Positions 1-14,700 are shown, counted from the stretch's first letter. The stretch is DNA of 64,000 bases from Campylorhamphus procurvoides (GCA_013396655.1 WBMV01001920.1:1100632-1164631), one strand, 5' to 3'. The notes: a model not told the origin generated them from the letters alone. Made by a program: numbers and translations.

Positions 1-3000
1 ATTAGGGTCCACCTCTGTACCTGTGTCAGAGGCAGATGCAGAAAACCTTCCTCCACCTGCACCCCAGCCTGGCACTGTGACCGAGCAACTGCTCCCTGCT
101 AGAGCTCTTGCTGACCTTTACGGAAAAGGAGAGAGCCTCTTTCGATGACTCACAGCATTGAATTTTTTGTTAGGAAATGAGCAATTTAGATCAGTAAATT
201 GGCTTGCTTTCATTTTCAGGAGTGACTGTTCTGTTGGATGGGGATTAGGAGGCAAAGAATGCTTTGTTTATCCAAAAGGAGAAAGGACTTAGTTGAAGTT
301 TCGGTGGCTGATGGAAGTCCAGAGTCAATAGCTGAGAATTGCCTCAGAGCACTTCCAGGTCTGAAAACCTGGGGGCATTTTCAAATAGTATCAGTATGGA
401 GAGATTGGGATAATTTCTGGATTTGAACTGATGTGAGCACCCCAATGAAGCAGGGGTTCACGACTGGTTTTGTCAGAACCTCGTCAACCACATTTAGGAC
501 ATTTTAGCTATAGCTCCAGAGCTTTCTATTTGATCAGCTGCAGTCATGAGTTTCTGTGGTCAGAACCAAGGGAGAAACTTTCCTAATGGTGTCCAACATA
601 CCCCTTCATGCTTTAGGGTAAGGAAAGGTGAACACATTAGATCTTTGATCTGCTGCCTGCTTAATTCAATCTAGATAAAAGCTGGGTGTAGGTTGCTAGT
701 GTTTACTGAATGGTAGCTATGGACAAACTGTTTGTTAGTTTGAATATGGATCTCAACCAGATGAAAAAAGGTAGCTGTACTAGCAGGATAAAAGGAAAAC
801 CTCTTCCCTTCCTGTGTTGTTACAACAAACAAATGGACAGAAGCTTTTTCCCAGTGGCAATCCCACATAAAAATAACAGAAATTGCCCCAAAAATGGTAG
901 CAGACCCAAAATTTCATTATTCTTATGATGCCCCTAGAAGCCTTTTTCAAGTAGGTGCTGTGATAACCTCTAATGTTCTGGCATTTGCCCTTGCAAAGTT
1001 ACTCCAGTGTGCCTATGTTACCTACACATGTGCACACTAAACAGACTTAGTCCTGCACGTCCTAGTCAGAAGAGATCCCTATTCTCTACTATAGTAGGGA
1101 GTTAAACTTTGCCCTGCTGGAAGGCTCCCTGTGCTGGGCTGTTTTATGTTACACTGACACACACACACTCATGATGTTTCCAAAAGACAGAATTATCCTG
1201 AGAGCCTGACTGCAGCAGTCCACTTAAAATCTGACTGATCATCTGTAACAGAATCTCACTAACTGGTTTTCACAAGTGATCAAGAACAGATACTACTTCT
1301 TTTTTTAATTGTTTCCATCAAGCTTAACGGGATGTTCAAGATAAATGAGAGTAAGTATACAGAGATGGTTGTGGGAATGTGTCCCAGCTTGCACCCATCA
1401 TATTATTCTGGTCTTCTCTGGAAGAGAATATCATCATTCTAGGGATCATTCCCAGCCATCCCACAGGTTTTTGGGATGGATGGAGCCCATTGCCTCCCTT
1501 CCCCACCTACCCTGGTCAACCAGAGATAACTTGTGGGAAGCTGACTTTGCACCCATCTCTTTCCTGTTGCCTGTGCATGCAGCTGCCTCCATAAACAAAA
1601 CTAAAGCCACATAAGAAACATCCAGCAGGAAAAAAAAATCTCTGACATGAAAAAGATTTCACTGCCAAGGGTGCCTCAAAGATCATGGAGAGGAAGAGAG
1701 ATAGTTTGAGGTGTCAGGAGCAGACCCATGTGCCCCACTTGTGGGGAGGGACACCTCCCATCACAGGCTGGGGGCTATGGCACAGCCACAAGTGCACTGG
1801 TGGTCTGCACAAATATGTACAGCCACCTATCCTGAGAAGAAAAACACCGTTATTGGCACTGAGCAGAAACAGTCTTTCATAGGAAATCGCCTCAATTGCT
1901 CTTAAGAGGAAAAGCTATGACTCTAAGAGGAAACTTACCAGCCTTGATTAGCTACATTCTGAATTGTTTTGCAAATGAATTCCAGGGAAAGAAGGAAGAG
2001 TGTATATTTAGCTTTTATCAGCATTTTTTTTCTGGACTTCTTTCAGTTTTACACATAGGTAAAAACTCAAATGTCCTGAAAGAATCTCCTGTGGGAAGTC
2101 ATGGATGTTGTAATCACTGCTCTTAGCTCCCATTTGTCCAGGAGATGTAAATCAAAATTACCCATGTCACAGAGGAGTCCCAAATAAGCCTTTATCTAAA
2201 TCTCCTCATGGAATAGATTAGCAGATCCTCTGCTTTACTTGCATATCCCTGCTCTGGAAGGAAGGGAGCAAGGCATGCTGTGCACTTCATGTGTCATCTG
2301 CAGCTATTCTCTAAGAAGTGCTTAACCGAATAAAACAGGGACAAGATCATGGTCAATCCCGGGACCCTCTGTTCTTTATGTGTCCTATCATTTCTGTAGG
2401 AATCACTTCTTTAAAACTAGTAGGAACAGCCAAGTTGTGCCCCAAAAGGGAGTCCAGGTGTCGCAATTCCCAGGCAGGCTCAGGGACACTGAGCATAACA
2501 TTACCTGCTTCACCAGAGCTGTAACTGCATGCCAGTCATGCATGAACAAGTCAATTTAAGTGTATATATTTGGTTCTGTCCCACCCATAATACATTATGC
2601 ATTTTTCCAAGCTCCGAGCTGTTTGTACGGCACCTGGCACAGCTGAACTGAAGCCACTGCTCAGAGAGGCTGAGGGCTGACACCATTTATATAATGCTGA
2701 AATAACTTGTGTTAGCAGCACACCAATGGAAACCTCTGCCAGTTCGTGTGCACAGCGTGTCACTGCCCCTTTCACACAGCATGGATTTCATTACCCAGGT
2801 GAATAATAGGAGGAAAGGGAGGGCTAACTTCTGAGCACCAGGACATAGATAAGCAAGTTTGCCCGTTTTAGGAGGGGGTAAGCTGGCTTAAGGCAGGTAC
2901 TTTACAAATCAATTTGAATCCCCTCCAAAGCCCTTGTATTTTTGGGTCCAAACAGACAAAGCAATGCAATCCTTCAAGTGTTCTCAGTGTTGACACACAG

Positions 3001-6000
3001 TGCTGAGCTCTGTGTATGCCAAGATAAAGAGGCAGCCTCCAGTAGTCCATTATTCAGTGCTAGACAACTTGATTATGATGGAAACAAACCACTCTTTTGC
3101 AATATTGACATGGTGATCTATGGCAACAAGTTCTAAAAGGCCTGTCATATTTTGAACTACTGCTATGGCTGTAATTAATGTTTTTAACTCAATCTGAAAC
3201 ACCTGATATGTCTTCTTTGGAAAAAGGTTCATGCAAAGTGCAACTCTATCAGAGCAGATTTCATCTGCTCCTAACTTTGGTCATGATGTCATCACCTTTC
3301 AAAACTGCCCTGTGACTGGTTCTGGGAACAAATTGTAAGGAAATTCCTATTAAAGCATTGTCTTGAAGTGGTAAGAGCTGCTCTGCATCAGGACTAACTC
3401 ATGTCTTCGGCAGAATTAGGTGTGTACAAGGAAAATTTTATCACTTCTCTGAAACATAAAACACCAGGAAGACTTACTTATTTTATGATCCAGATTCTGC
3501 AAAAAGCCTGGGAGCTTTGCTTTTGTCTTGCCCAGGGGCTTGCCAGTGCCAAAAGCATGTCCTACCCCACTGCTCCGCTTTTCCCCACTGCTTCTGAGCT
3601 GAAGGCCCTGATCCCTGCCTTCTGCTGGCCTGACCACCCACTGACAAATCCAGCAGTGAACTATTTGCTCAGCTTAATGTGTTCCAGAGATGGCAAAAAA
3701 AAAGGAGTTGAGAAGACATGGCTGGCAAGGGTGGAGCAAGGGAGACCTCTCCCTTTCCAGGGCAGTTTGAGGACAAAGTGGTCTATCTTTATCCTGTCCC
3801 AGCAGCCAGAGTGAATAACTCATCACATCTGGTCAGCCCCACACCAACACATGCAAAGCTCCCTGAGCATGTGGTAGATTTGTGGAGGAGAAGCACCAGC
3901 ACAGATGACAGGATACTCAAGTCCAGAGCCTCAAGGATCTCTAGGCACTTCCCTTAGTTTAAGGCATTTAAGGTTCAGGGCTATAGTTTGCCTGCTGCCC
4001 ATCTGTAAGCAGTGTGAACACACTCTCCTAACTCACCAGGCTGCTCTGAGGATGATGAATTTAGTTGTAAAGAGCCATGTAAGTCTTGTGGAGAGAAATA
4101 CTTTCTCTGAGTTAGCTTGAATTTCAAACAAGTATTTTCTCTATCTGCAAGGCTTAGTCCTGCAGAATTACCCTGTAACATGCAGCAGACAGCCTGGAGC
4201 AGTACCATGAGCTCCAGCGCTGCATAGGTGTAAGCAATTACTAATAACAAATCTACTAGACAAACAGAGAGGTGTGTTTGAGCCATGACAGTGTTGTATC
4301 CCAAAGCAGGACCAGACCACATAGCAGTAATTATTTGCTCTCAGTGCAAGTCTGTCTGTCCAGTATTGCCCTGGCAACTCAGTCTGTGTCTTGAGATCAT
4401 TGGTGGTATTTCTGTTATTATTGTTGGTACTAACAACAGTATCCTCACCATCACCACCTGGACTCAAAAAAGCATCAGTTAGAGGAAAGGTTCTCGAGGG
4501 GGGATGGAGCTATGCCTTCTGACACTGTATTAAGTAATTTGGGGCAGTTAAAAACCTCTAGGGAAATATTGCTTGGTCCAGTGCTAACATTTTAATTAAC
4601 TTGGGCAGTAGTTCTTAACACAGAATGAGCATCACTGCAGCAGATGCCAGGCTATCACATCCTACTTGGCCCTGGAGTGTTCAGGGGGTTGCTCCCACCT
4701 CATGGAAGTCCCAACAGCTCAGCCCCAGCTGAGCTAGTGCCTGTTATTTTCTCAAGGATGGTCCAGCCACAGCCCTCCGTGGTGTTGTTTTTCATGTGGA
4801 TAGAACATACCGCAGCTCCAATGTGAGCAAGCATGTTAACATCAACAGAGCCTTTTCCCCAAGCTAAACATATTACGGCATCAGCAAATTATAGGGCACT
4901 GTAAATTAAGACTCCCTCTCTTGCAGCCACTGCTTTCTGGGCCAAGGCCACATCCCTCCCTTAAGGAAGGCAGTGGCTGAGGGTTTTGTTACTTCTCGGT
5001 CTCCCCTGCTCTGTGCACAGGGTTGTTTGAGCATGGTCACATTTCTGCTCATGCTCCCAGAGCATCCATCCCACGCATACTTTCTAGAGGACAGTGAAAG
5101 CTAAGCCTCCACAAAAGCGACTACTCGTAGGTCTGGGTCAGTTGAGGGACGTTTTTACTCTGGAAAAAAAAAAGGCACATAGCAAGGGACTGACTTCCCC
5201 TTTTTGCCTTCAGTTTCTGGGCACCTGTGTTGAAATCCTGAAGTCAGGTAAACAAGCAGACCTAGATCTCGGACAGATGTGTTTTGTTCAATATGTTTTT
5301 ACCAGACCTTTTCTAGGGAACACAGTGTGGAGAAATGCTATTGTGAGTCTGGGAAAAACAATAATTAAAATGAACTGTTGAGCTCTTTTCCCTGGAAAAA
5401 CAGCAAATGCAGCCCACACTCTCCCATCCCCCTTACTGCAGCTGGCACCTTTGCTCGCAGGAGTAACCCGGAGCTTCCAGCTCCATTTGCATGTGACAGA
5501 GCTCTGCCAGCTCCCAGGTTGGGGCTCTGCCATGCACACCTCAGGGCAGTCCCTTCGGGAGCTGCATTTAAGAAGAAAAGTCTTCTTAAAAAAAAAAGAG
5601 GCAGCAAAAGAGCAGCAGATACAGGTAAATGATTATTTACAGCTGCTGCTGTGGGGAGTGTTACACAAGGGGAGGGTGGAGCGCGTTCCACCGCCCTTCC
5701 ACAGCTTGTGGGCAGAAAAGCCGATCACCACTGTGGTGTTTCTACTCCCCCAAGATGGAGTTAATACTGTTTACCTTGTAATAACAATGCTATTTCTTGC
5801 TTTTTTTACCCTTGGCTGAGCTTGTTTTCAGTCTCCCCTGCTGCTGTCCTGCTGGGGCAGCTGGCTCTGAGGGCAGCCAGGAGTTCTGGGCTGGGAGTAC
5901 CAGCATCCCACGCCTCCCACCTGCTGAACCTTAGTGTGTGGTTTCCAAATTAAAAATCAAAGCCCTTGCCTGCAGTGGAAAGTAAAACTGTGGCAGGGGA

Positions 6001-7480
6001 GAACAATGGTACTCACAACTGAGCAGCTTTCACATAGCTGGGTCTTTCTTAGGAGCCAGGGATGTAGGCACTAACTTGGCATTAGCTTGTTCATGTTGTT
6101 CTTTCCTCCCTGCCTCCTGAAGGAGAGTCTTTCCCACTTTTTTTTCCTTTTTTCCCTTTCTAAAATTAAAACCCACCTGAAAACTATAGAGCATTGGCAA
6201 AGGCTGTCTTTGTACCTGTCAGTCCTGGAGAACCTTGCTGGCAATGCATGTGGAGGTTCTTAACTGTGATGAAAAAGTTTGTTCTCTGCCTTGATGTGAA
6301 AATTCAGTCTTTTTTGTCAGTCATATCCTTCACCTTCCTGGACAAGAGCTTTTGCTGGTCTTTGTGGTAGGTGAAGTACAAATATATCATTTATAAGAAT
6401 AGAGTCTTGTGCAATGTCCCAGAATGTGCCACCAGCTCATCTAACCCAGCCTGGCTGTACCAGTCAGGAACAATCTGGTACGGTCAGACGGACCTGGTTG
6501 TGATGCAAACACTTTTCCAAAATGCTCTTCCTCACGGAAGAGGGAGGACCTGGACAATTATCGTGAAGAAGGGGCACAATGGAAGCAGAGCCCAGTTTCA
6601 GAGTAAGACAAAAACATGGGAAATTTAACATCAAAATTCACGTTTCTGAAATGAAAGCTGTTCCTGGGTCTGGTTGATGAACTGGAAAGGAGCAGAGCAC
6701 AGTTTCTGTACCTCAAGGCAAACCCTGCAGATGTGTTATCCAGATGAGTTGCCCAGTGCTTGGCTCCCAGCCTGGGCAGGACCCACTAGCTGACGGCTGC
6801 TTCCATCCCCTGCAGTAGCAAAGCAGGAGCACCCACGGGCTCCATAGCCAGGGGCTCCTGTTGTCTGCAGCAGGTCTCCCTAGGAAATGTAGACCCTAGA
6901 AACATCAAGTCCCAGATGGAGTATGCTAGGAATCCAGGCAGGGCTTTTCTGGAAAAGCTGTAGGAGTTGGGAAGTTTTCCAATCAAGCACGAGGCTCAAC
7001 AAAGGAGGGTTTTTCTCTTTCTGCTCAGTGATGCAGATGTCAGAGTGCAGGACTTCAGGAGCTGCAGAAAGGGTCAAAAGCAGCATGCTATAGAAGAGCA
7101 AGCTCCTTGTTGCAGGCTGGACTTCTAGAAGCAGGCAAACAACAACCAGGCAAATTGAAGAACCAGTGGGAGTGGAGGAATGAAGAGTCTAATGAAGGGG
7201 CATAGGGAGAAAATCCTTGCAATACTGTTTTGTGTTGCAATCAAAGGGCCATTTTGGAAAGTTCAGATCGGTTGCCCAGTTGGATGCCAAGCTTTGGCTG
7301 AAATACAAGGTTGTTTTGAGTCTGTGCTTTACATCTATGGTCTGCATGATATCAGCTATCTCACATCCAGTTGGTAGGTGCTAAGGTGGTGGGCAAACAA
7401 GATGGGGGGGGGGAATAATCCTGATGGCATACATAGAAGTTGACAGGACTCAGGCCACATGTAAGATCTCATATTGCAGG
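1..7480. other. Intergenic sequence with no recognised gene
   Basis: No exon, RNA gene or intact element recognised. It holds minor simple repeats, for example a short (AC)n near 1157-1168, and a G10 run at 7404-7413. The longest frames, such as 3401-3814 (+), have no recognisable domain or splice context. In the human arrangement this side leads toward P3H2, but no P3H2 exon is visible. Confidence 0.6.
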
Positions 7481-7504
7481 ATTTGTTGAAAATGTACTTT
7501 GTCA

Positions 7505-7569
7505 TTGCAGGGGGGATTGACTAGGTGACTTTTAAAAGATCCCTTCCAACCCAGACAATTCTATGATTT
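7505..7569 (+). mobile_element. CR1 LINE 3'-end fragment
   Basis: Contains the diagnostic CR1 3' terminus: a GGATTGACTAGGTGACTTTT block, then GATCCCTTCCAACCCAGACA, then the terminal TTCTATGATT repeat unit. Only the 3' end is recognisable, as expected for a 5'-truncated CR1 copy. Orientation is plus. The 5' limit is uncertain and could extend to about 7430. Confidence 0.85.
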
Positions 7570-9781
7570 GACTGCAGCCCTGACACTGTGCAATAAGTTG
7601 ACTGCAGAATAACTTGTCAGGTAGACCCAAGGCTCAGGGCAAAGGCTTGAGCTCTTTCATCCTGGTTATTCATCTAGATTTGTAAATCTACTATTTTTGA
7701 GGAACTTCAGAAAGTTTCTACCATTTCTGGGGTTTGCTCCTAGGCAAAAGTCCTGCATTAACTTTTCCCTAAGTAATGCCATTATTTCTGCTTCTCTCTT
7801 ACATTTGAAATATTCCAAAGTTATATTAGTATTTCACAAATATTTGTCACCAGCTGTCACTAGGTCTCTTGGTTATTCCTGGGAACTGAATCATAAGTTT
7901 TTAGTGGTTTAATACTCTTTATGTGTTCAGTGCAGTACAGAAAACAAAGACAAATTTATTACACGAAGCAAATCAGAAACGGAATCTGATAAAGGCACGG
8001 GCATGGATGATTTCTTAAAATTGAATTGGAGAAGCCAAGAAATCCAACAGGCTGATTCTATTCCAAAAATATCTTGAGCTCTCTTACTCCTTTGAAATAT
8101 CTAAGCAATATAAATGAGCATGTAATTCCCACTGACAGTGAAGTTCCCTGCATAGTATACAGAGCTTTGGCACCATATGAATAATAAATATGGTATGGAA
8201 GAAAATGCCAAGAAGCAGTGAAAGTTCCCATTGTCTGCACAAATGCCATCATCTCATTGCAGGAATGTCAGTCACATGCAAAGACTGAAATCTAGTGAGA
8301 AACTCTCCCTCAACTTTCAGCCATAACTCCTTTTTTTTATGCAACTTAGAGCAGAGATGGCCAAAAGGCTGGAGAAAACACAGCCAAGTAGAATTGCATG
8401 ATCACACAAGAGGCAAAGCAAAGTTTGGCTGTGAATATTGTCAAAATAAAAGTACAACAAACAAACAAACAAGGCAGCCTCTGGCTCCTTCCTCTGTGCC
8501 AGTCTAGCACACAGATCTGCTTCTCCTGCAGTGGCCAATTTTTGCCAGCTGCTGAGAAGTCCTACTGACCATTTCATAGGTGGGATTGCTTTCTTCTTCT
8601 ACCCAGCAAACTTCAGAGCAGAACTTGCAAAAGTCCTTGGAGAGGGAGCGAGCAAGAAAACATGGGAAAAAATTAATCTCAATGGAAATCCTTGACTAAC
8701 TGACAGGGTGGGAAAAGAATGACCATAGACCCCAAAATATGCCAGGCAACCAGCCCGCTCCAGGCACTGCAAGCTCACTCAGCCAGCCACATGCCTGGCT
8801 GTTTTGCTCTGCCAGCTTTACAAGGCCTAATTAGCTCTATTCCTCTTGATTGTAATTACAAAAGCAAACAGCCCTTAGAGAGTGAGGGACTAGAGGAGGC
8901 AGCTCCCTGACTGAGCTTAAGAAAATTGTTTAAATAAAGTTTGTCTCTCATCACAAGTACTTAAAAATATGAAAAGGATGAACAGAAGAGCCCTGGTGAA
9001 TGGGAAATGGTTTTCAAGGACAGGTAGAAGCAGGGGGATAGAGCCTTGCTACCCTGGGGAAATATAAATGCAGGTTAGAAGAAATCATCCCCAACAGGAA
9101 ACACCATTCTCTACCTGGCCTGCAAAAAAGGTACACCTGACTTGTGATGCTGTCACAACTAGAAGCACAGTACACTTCCTAAGGGGATTTAGTGTGATAT
9201 GGATCCTCTCACAGCCTATCTCTTCATGATCCTGTAAATCTGTAAATATCAAGAAAGGTGCACCTAAGAGCTTAGAGACAACATGGATCAGTAGGTCTCT
9301 CGCTGCTCTGAAGACAGAGCATCTCATGCAGGTAGCCACAGCCTGCACATACCCTAACCCAGATAAAGCCACAGAAAGAACAACTCCACCAAAACAAAGC
9401 ACCTCTCCTGGGAGCGCCTTGGCTCCACACTGCATTCCCTTCCCCATTCCTGCAGCTCCCACTCCCCCTGTAAGGGAGCCATCTGCCTTCCCCCTGTCCC
9501 TTCCTGCTCCACCCAGGGTGCAGCCTGCCTTGCCAAGGAGCAGACCTTCTGGTTCCTGGGCTGCAATCGTAGCAGATTACTGGGTGAGTTTCTGCCAGAG
9601 GCCACAACTGCCTGACTCACTGCAGAAGATCTGTCCCCACCTATGTCTGCTGTAGATACACAAAGCTAAACAAGCTCTATCCTGGCAGGCAGCCTCCTCA
9701 AAGCCTAAGCCCCACTCTTCCCTTTCACGCACACCACCCAAGCTCTACTCAAAAACAAGAAATGAAGTAATAGTCTGATTT
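7570..9781. other. Intergenic sequence beyond the CLDN1 3' end
   Basis: Nothing coding is recognised. A short (AAAC)n-type run lies at 8454-8472. The proline-rich frames around 9330-9650 come from local C-richness. Confidence 0.6.
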
Positions 9782-11575
9782 TCCTTAAAAAAAGTCCATT
9801 TATTGAAATTGTTTAAACACTTTATACAAGTTCCCAATACAAGCTTCTGCTCCCTGGCTCAGGGTTAATGCAAATACAAAAGCACAGACTTCATTAGCTC
9901 TTTAATGTGACCTGAGTTGCCACCTCCTAGGACAAGAGGTCTCACGAGACAGCTGTTGTGCACAGGCAAGTCCCCATGGAGAAGTGGAAGCCACGTGACC
10001 CAGCTCCAAGTACAGGCCAACATCAACTCAAGCTTGAAGCCAATGCTCTGGTTGGTTTCTTTTAGTAACTTTATGCTGCAAGAGTCAGGTGAAACAGAGG
10101 TATAAGGCTTATAAAAACCACCAACGCCACAGTGGTACATAGCTCAGCCAGAGGCTCTCCCTGTCTACAGAAGGAAATCAAGAGATTTGATGCCTCTGAA
10201 CACATACCCAATTATAAGGCCTGGTCAGAAGCAACCATTTTTCTTCTATACAAAAAGGTTGAGCCTTGGAGAGGTGTTACCATCCTTTCTAGGAATTAGG
10301 AGACTTAACTCCCAGGGTTAGTAAACACCACATGACTGACCGGGTGTTTCAGGGGAAGAGGTGGGAGCATTGAATTAACTGCATTTCTTTCTTTTTTTTG
10401 GAAGATATGACTCAATATGCAAGGATGGCTTAATCTTTAAAATGTTTGTTTCATCCTTTTCGGTGAGCTTTCATTACAAGAAAATGCCATAACCTTTGGA
10501 TCAGTTTTCTTAGAATTTGCCTTCATATCATCACTGAAAGTGTTTACAAGAAATAGACAGGATGGAATGGCAGCGTGTGAGGTATCCTTGGGGAAACATC
10601 AGGGAGTGGCAGTCCATTAAGTTTGGTTTAACACAACCAGCTGCATAAGGCGAACAGAGATTGGTAAACTAAGCCCAAATGAGAAAGACTCAAGAAAAGA
10701 GGAGAGTATTAAAAGGTGACCTGTAACACACACTTGGCTACCAGGATGGGAACATGGAGAAAATCACTGCTACCACTCAAGTGTCTAAGGAACAGCCACA
10801 GCTTCACCAGAGACACACAGTGAAAACAGAAGGCAATCATTTTTCTTGAGCTCTTGCCTGGCACCAGGGAAACCTGCAGCTGCTTTGGGAGTCAGGTAAC
10901 TTCTGTAGCCACTACCTTACACTGCATCTTCCATTGGCCAAGAGCATGGGCACGGACAGTATGGATTCCTGTAAAAGTCACTGCAATTTAATTGTATCTG
11001 ACCCTTTGTCTGCACAGAGAGGAGGGTGCTTTGCTGAAGATGATGCCAATAGGAACGTACAGGAGTATTTTACATCTCTTCAAACATTTCTACATGTAAA
11101 GTATTTTCCCCAAAATTATGTTTCCCCTTAAGCTATTGGTTTCATCATTTTGTATATAATATATTTTTCCTTTAATTTCTACACACACCACACTGGGCTC
11201 TAACTTAATGGGATATGGGACTGAGTTGTTATCATCTATTTTTTTTTCTTTTAAAAAACAGCTAAAAAAAGCACCAACATCCATCTATAAAAACAGTATC
11301 ATTTTCCCTTTTACTCCCAAATACTAAACTTAACCCAAGCTTGGAGGTTTCATCTTTCCAGCGGCAGTACCTATGAACCTAGGCTAGCCTTCCTCCATGG
11401 GCTGGGAGAGAAAGGAGAAATTATGTCCAGTAGCAAAGAAGATTACAAAAATATACACATTTTTGGGAGAAGAGGAAGGCAGAACCTAGAGCTTGGACTC
11501 TGCTCAAACAGTGGCATTATAGTGTCCTCTCCAAAATGCTTTCACTACCAGTGCTGGTGGCTCCTCTTTGTTTCA
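9782..11575 (-). other. CLDN1: CLDN1 3' untranslated region (inferred extent)
   Basis: About 1.8 kb follow the CLDN1 stop without a plausible ORF. Long 3' UTRs are usual for claudin-1. The far end is inferred from the AATAAA signal at 9804-9799; the true cleavage site is not seen. The interval is AT-rich with several poly-T/poly-A stretches. Some short plus-strand ORFs fall here and are considered chance. Confidence 0.65.
9799..9804 (-). terminator. CLDN1: Candidate CLDN1 polyadenylation signal AATAAA
   Basis: The canonical hexamer reads on the minus strand and is the only AATAAA I noticed between the CLDN1 stop and this point. It fits a 1.8 kb 3' UTR with cleavage expected near 9780. Confidence 0.6.
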
Positions 11576-11738
11576 TTATACATAATCCTTCCCTGTGGAG
11601 GAGGCATTTTTTGGGTAGCCTCGGGTGGGTGGATATGAAGTTTCTCTCCGTGGACAGGAGCAGCAGAGGAAGGATCCCCCCAGTATGGCCAGAGATGAAG
11701 CTGCCCAGCCGATGAAGAGAGCTGACCCAAACTCAAAT
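11576..11738 (-). CDS. CLDN1: CLDN1 coding exon 4 (3' terminal)
   Basis: 163 nt including the stop. It encodes [12 protein letters not shown] and the rest of TM4, the cysteine cluster after TM4 (CCSCP), and the cytoplasmic tail ending GKDYV, the PDZ ligand. The acceptor is CCCCCAG at 11745-11739. The TAA stop is at 11578-11576, with a TGA immediately after it. Confidence 0.97.
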
Positions 11739-14700
11739 CTGGGGGAGAAAGAAGGGAGAAAGTGAATAACACTGTAATCCAGAGGTATTACTCATAATAA
11801 CATGCTCACACAAAGCAGAAGGAAGCAGAAACTGGGATAGACATGGCTTCCTGCAAGGCATCAGTTTGGAGCAGTCAGACTTTGTTGATGCTCAAACTCA
11901 GAGCTTCAGCACTGGGTTAAGTCCAGTATTTTGGGTCACGCTGCACAGCTCCAGAAGTGCAGGGTGTGCACTGCAGGTCAAACTCTGTGCAAACCAGTAA
12001 TGGAAGAAAATTACAGAAGTCACATCAGTTAGGTTTCTGTCAGTGATGCTGCCTTAATAGAAAGCCAAGATCTAAGAGCCACATCGATAATGAGAACTGG
12101 TCCCAACTCTTTATGCACAGTTTGAAGCTAACCCAGCTAGTTCAGAAAATTGCCTTCTTTATTTTGAGCTGTTGCTACTCAAAACTAAGCCCTGTAAGCA
12201 TTTGTCACACTAAAACTACAGTGTCTTATACCCATGGGGTCAGTACCTGGTGTTGACAGGGGTGAAAGGGTCATAAAAGGCTCGAGCCACTCTGTTGCCA
12301 TACCACGATGTGGCCACCAGTGCTGCCAGACCTGCAAGTGAAGGGGACACAGTGTCATGGCTTAAGAGAAAACAACAAAATCACTGCAAAAATATGCATG
12401 CAGCAGAATCAACATCTGGAGTAATGCTGAGCTGTTGCTACCATGGGAAGTTCTGAGCTCTTCCAATTAGTGCTAATTGGGAGAGAAGTTATCCACAGTT
12501 ACACTGCACCAAAAGCAGGACTGCTGACAGCCTTTCACTAAAGCAGGGTCAAAGGCAGTTCTGCTAACAGATCTTGAAGCCTCAGATAGCCAGAGCTACT
12601 GTGCTAGAGTTTGCTAAGGAGTTCCCAGTCCAAAATCCCATCTAGGAAATAGCATATTTAACACTAAGCACATCTGTATGTTACCAACCTGAAATGATGA
12701 AGATCACCCCACCAAAGACAGCCATCCGCATCTTCTTGACCTGGTCATCTTCCATGCACTTCATGCATTTCATGCCAGTCACAGCAACAAACACACCCAC
12801 GAGCCCCAGGAGTATTGCAGCCACCATCAAAGCCCTCGTGGCCTGCAGACTGCCTGGAAGACATGAAGATTTGATTTACCACAAAGAAAACTCAAAATAC
12901 AAATAGAAATTCAAATTACTGGCTCAGTAATCATGTGTCAAAATACTCCTGGCTCCCTGTTACACAGGATACATCCAAGCAAGACATTCCTTTTTAGCTG
13001 TGGTCTCAAAGATTGTCAAGCATCAGGATCAGAGGACTCTCAGCCTCTTCTAAAATGCAGAGCAAACAAGGGCATGCAGCCTTTTTGCAGGAAACGACCT
13101 GGGAATTGCCCTCAGACATCTTTTCTTCCTTGATCATTTGAATCACAATTGGAAGGGCATATCTGTTTATCAAAAGAAGTATTCAGATTTAGGCTCTACC
13201 TTGACAAAGGACTTAAGCACAGGTTTTAATATGAATAGTGCCATACATATGAATAGTTTCACAGCAGACAGCAAGGCCCCTTTACTGCTCAACACTTCCA
13301 AAACCTGTCTTTTATACAAATAACTCAGTACCGATTAAGGTTTTTCTTTGTGCTAAATTCTCAGTTTGAGTCCCAGAGAGTACAAAAACACAATTGCAAC
13401 AGAAACAGGATTTCCCCAGCCAACTGGAAAAGAGGTTGTTTTCTGCCTAAAATATTTACTTGACTCATGCTTTAAGAGCCTCTAGTGCTTTTGAAGAGTT
13501 GGGAGCATGGGGCGATGCCTCCCATAGGCAAGTGTTGAATTTGCCTGAGTTCTCAGCAGACAGATTTTATGTACTTTATCCAAGATTTGGTTTTATATGG
13601 ACTCATCTGAAGTCATAGACACTAATCCTATGAATGTGAGTTACTGAACTCAGGTTTTCTTGATACCAAAGAAGAAAGAAAAATAATTAAGTCATTACTA
13701 AAAAAACGTCAGGTGACAAAACACCTGACTAGAAGTGAAATAAGAGCCTGAGCTTTATTGTCTGGCAAATCAGGTTTGTTTGAACAGCATGGATTTTAAT
13801 ATACAGTCCTGTAAAGACCTGGGAACAAACAGGGCTGGTTAATAATAGGAATAACCTCCCAAGAGCATGCTGTAACCAAGGCACAAGTGTCCCCTGACAC
13901 AGAAGGTTATCTAGCAGTGACACAGGTACTAGAAAAGTATCACCAGAATCTGTTCACCAAGTCTGGAGCTCACCCCTCAAAACACCCTGACTGCCTCCTG
14001 GTAGAACTCTGCAAAGCACTTCAGGCTTGGACAACTGCAAGATTTAAGCCTAAAACAGAGAACCTGCACACTCAGTCAAAGGAACCCACCTGAGTCACTG
14101 ATAAAACAAGGGTCTCTTCAGCTCAACCTGAGACTCAGACAGGAGTTCAGAACTGACACTGGCCAAGTGGGGGTAAAGCCTCACCCCCATCCTCTGCAGC
14201 TTCTTTACTACACTTTGCCCCACAGCACTGCTTGTGTGGGAAAATTCTTGTGACCCACACCAATACCAGGCTCAGACTCCAGTTGTTTTTTAAAACAGTT
14301 CTAGATCTGCCCATTCACACATCACCTATTATTCTGTAAATAGATTATGAAACCAGTTACAAACAATACAATAAAAAGGCAATATTCAGAGCAATAGAAA
14401 GTGACACTTTAATAAGATGAGTCTCGCTTTCTTGGGAAAAAAGTCCCTCAATTAACTTGTCTAACGTTATCCCTAGCTTCCTTCAAAGGAGAAGGTGACA
14501 TATCTCCAAACCGCCCAGGTGTTAATCAAGACCCATCTGCTGCACTGATTGCAGAAACCCATTAAGAAAGCTATTTGTCACTTTACTATAAAGCACCACA
14601 GCAGTATCCAAACTCGTTTTTAATTGATTTATCTTCAATGTCAGATTACACTCCAGAAGTCATTTCTATCTTACAAAAGTAATGCCAATGTTCAGAAAGA

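Noticed and set aside
3401..3814. 137-residue plus-strand frame.
   Set aside because: No domain, signal peptide or conserved motif seen; expected by chance in a window of this size.
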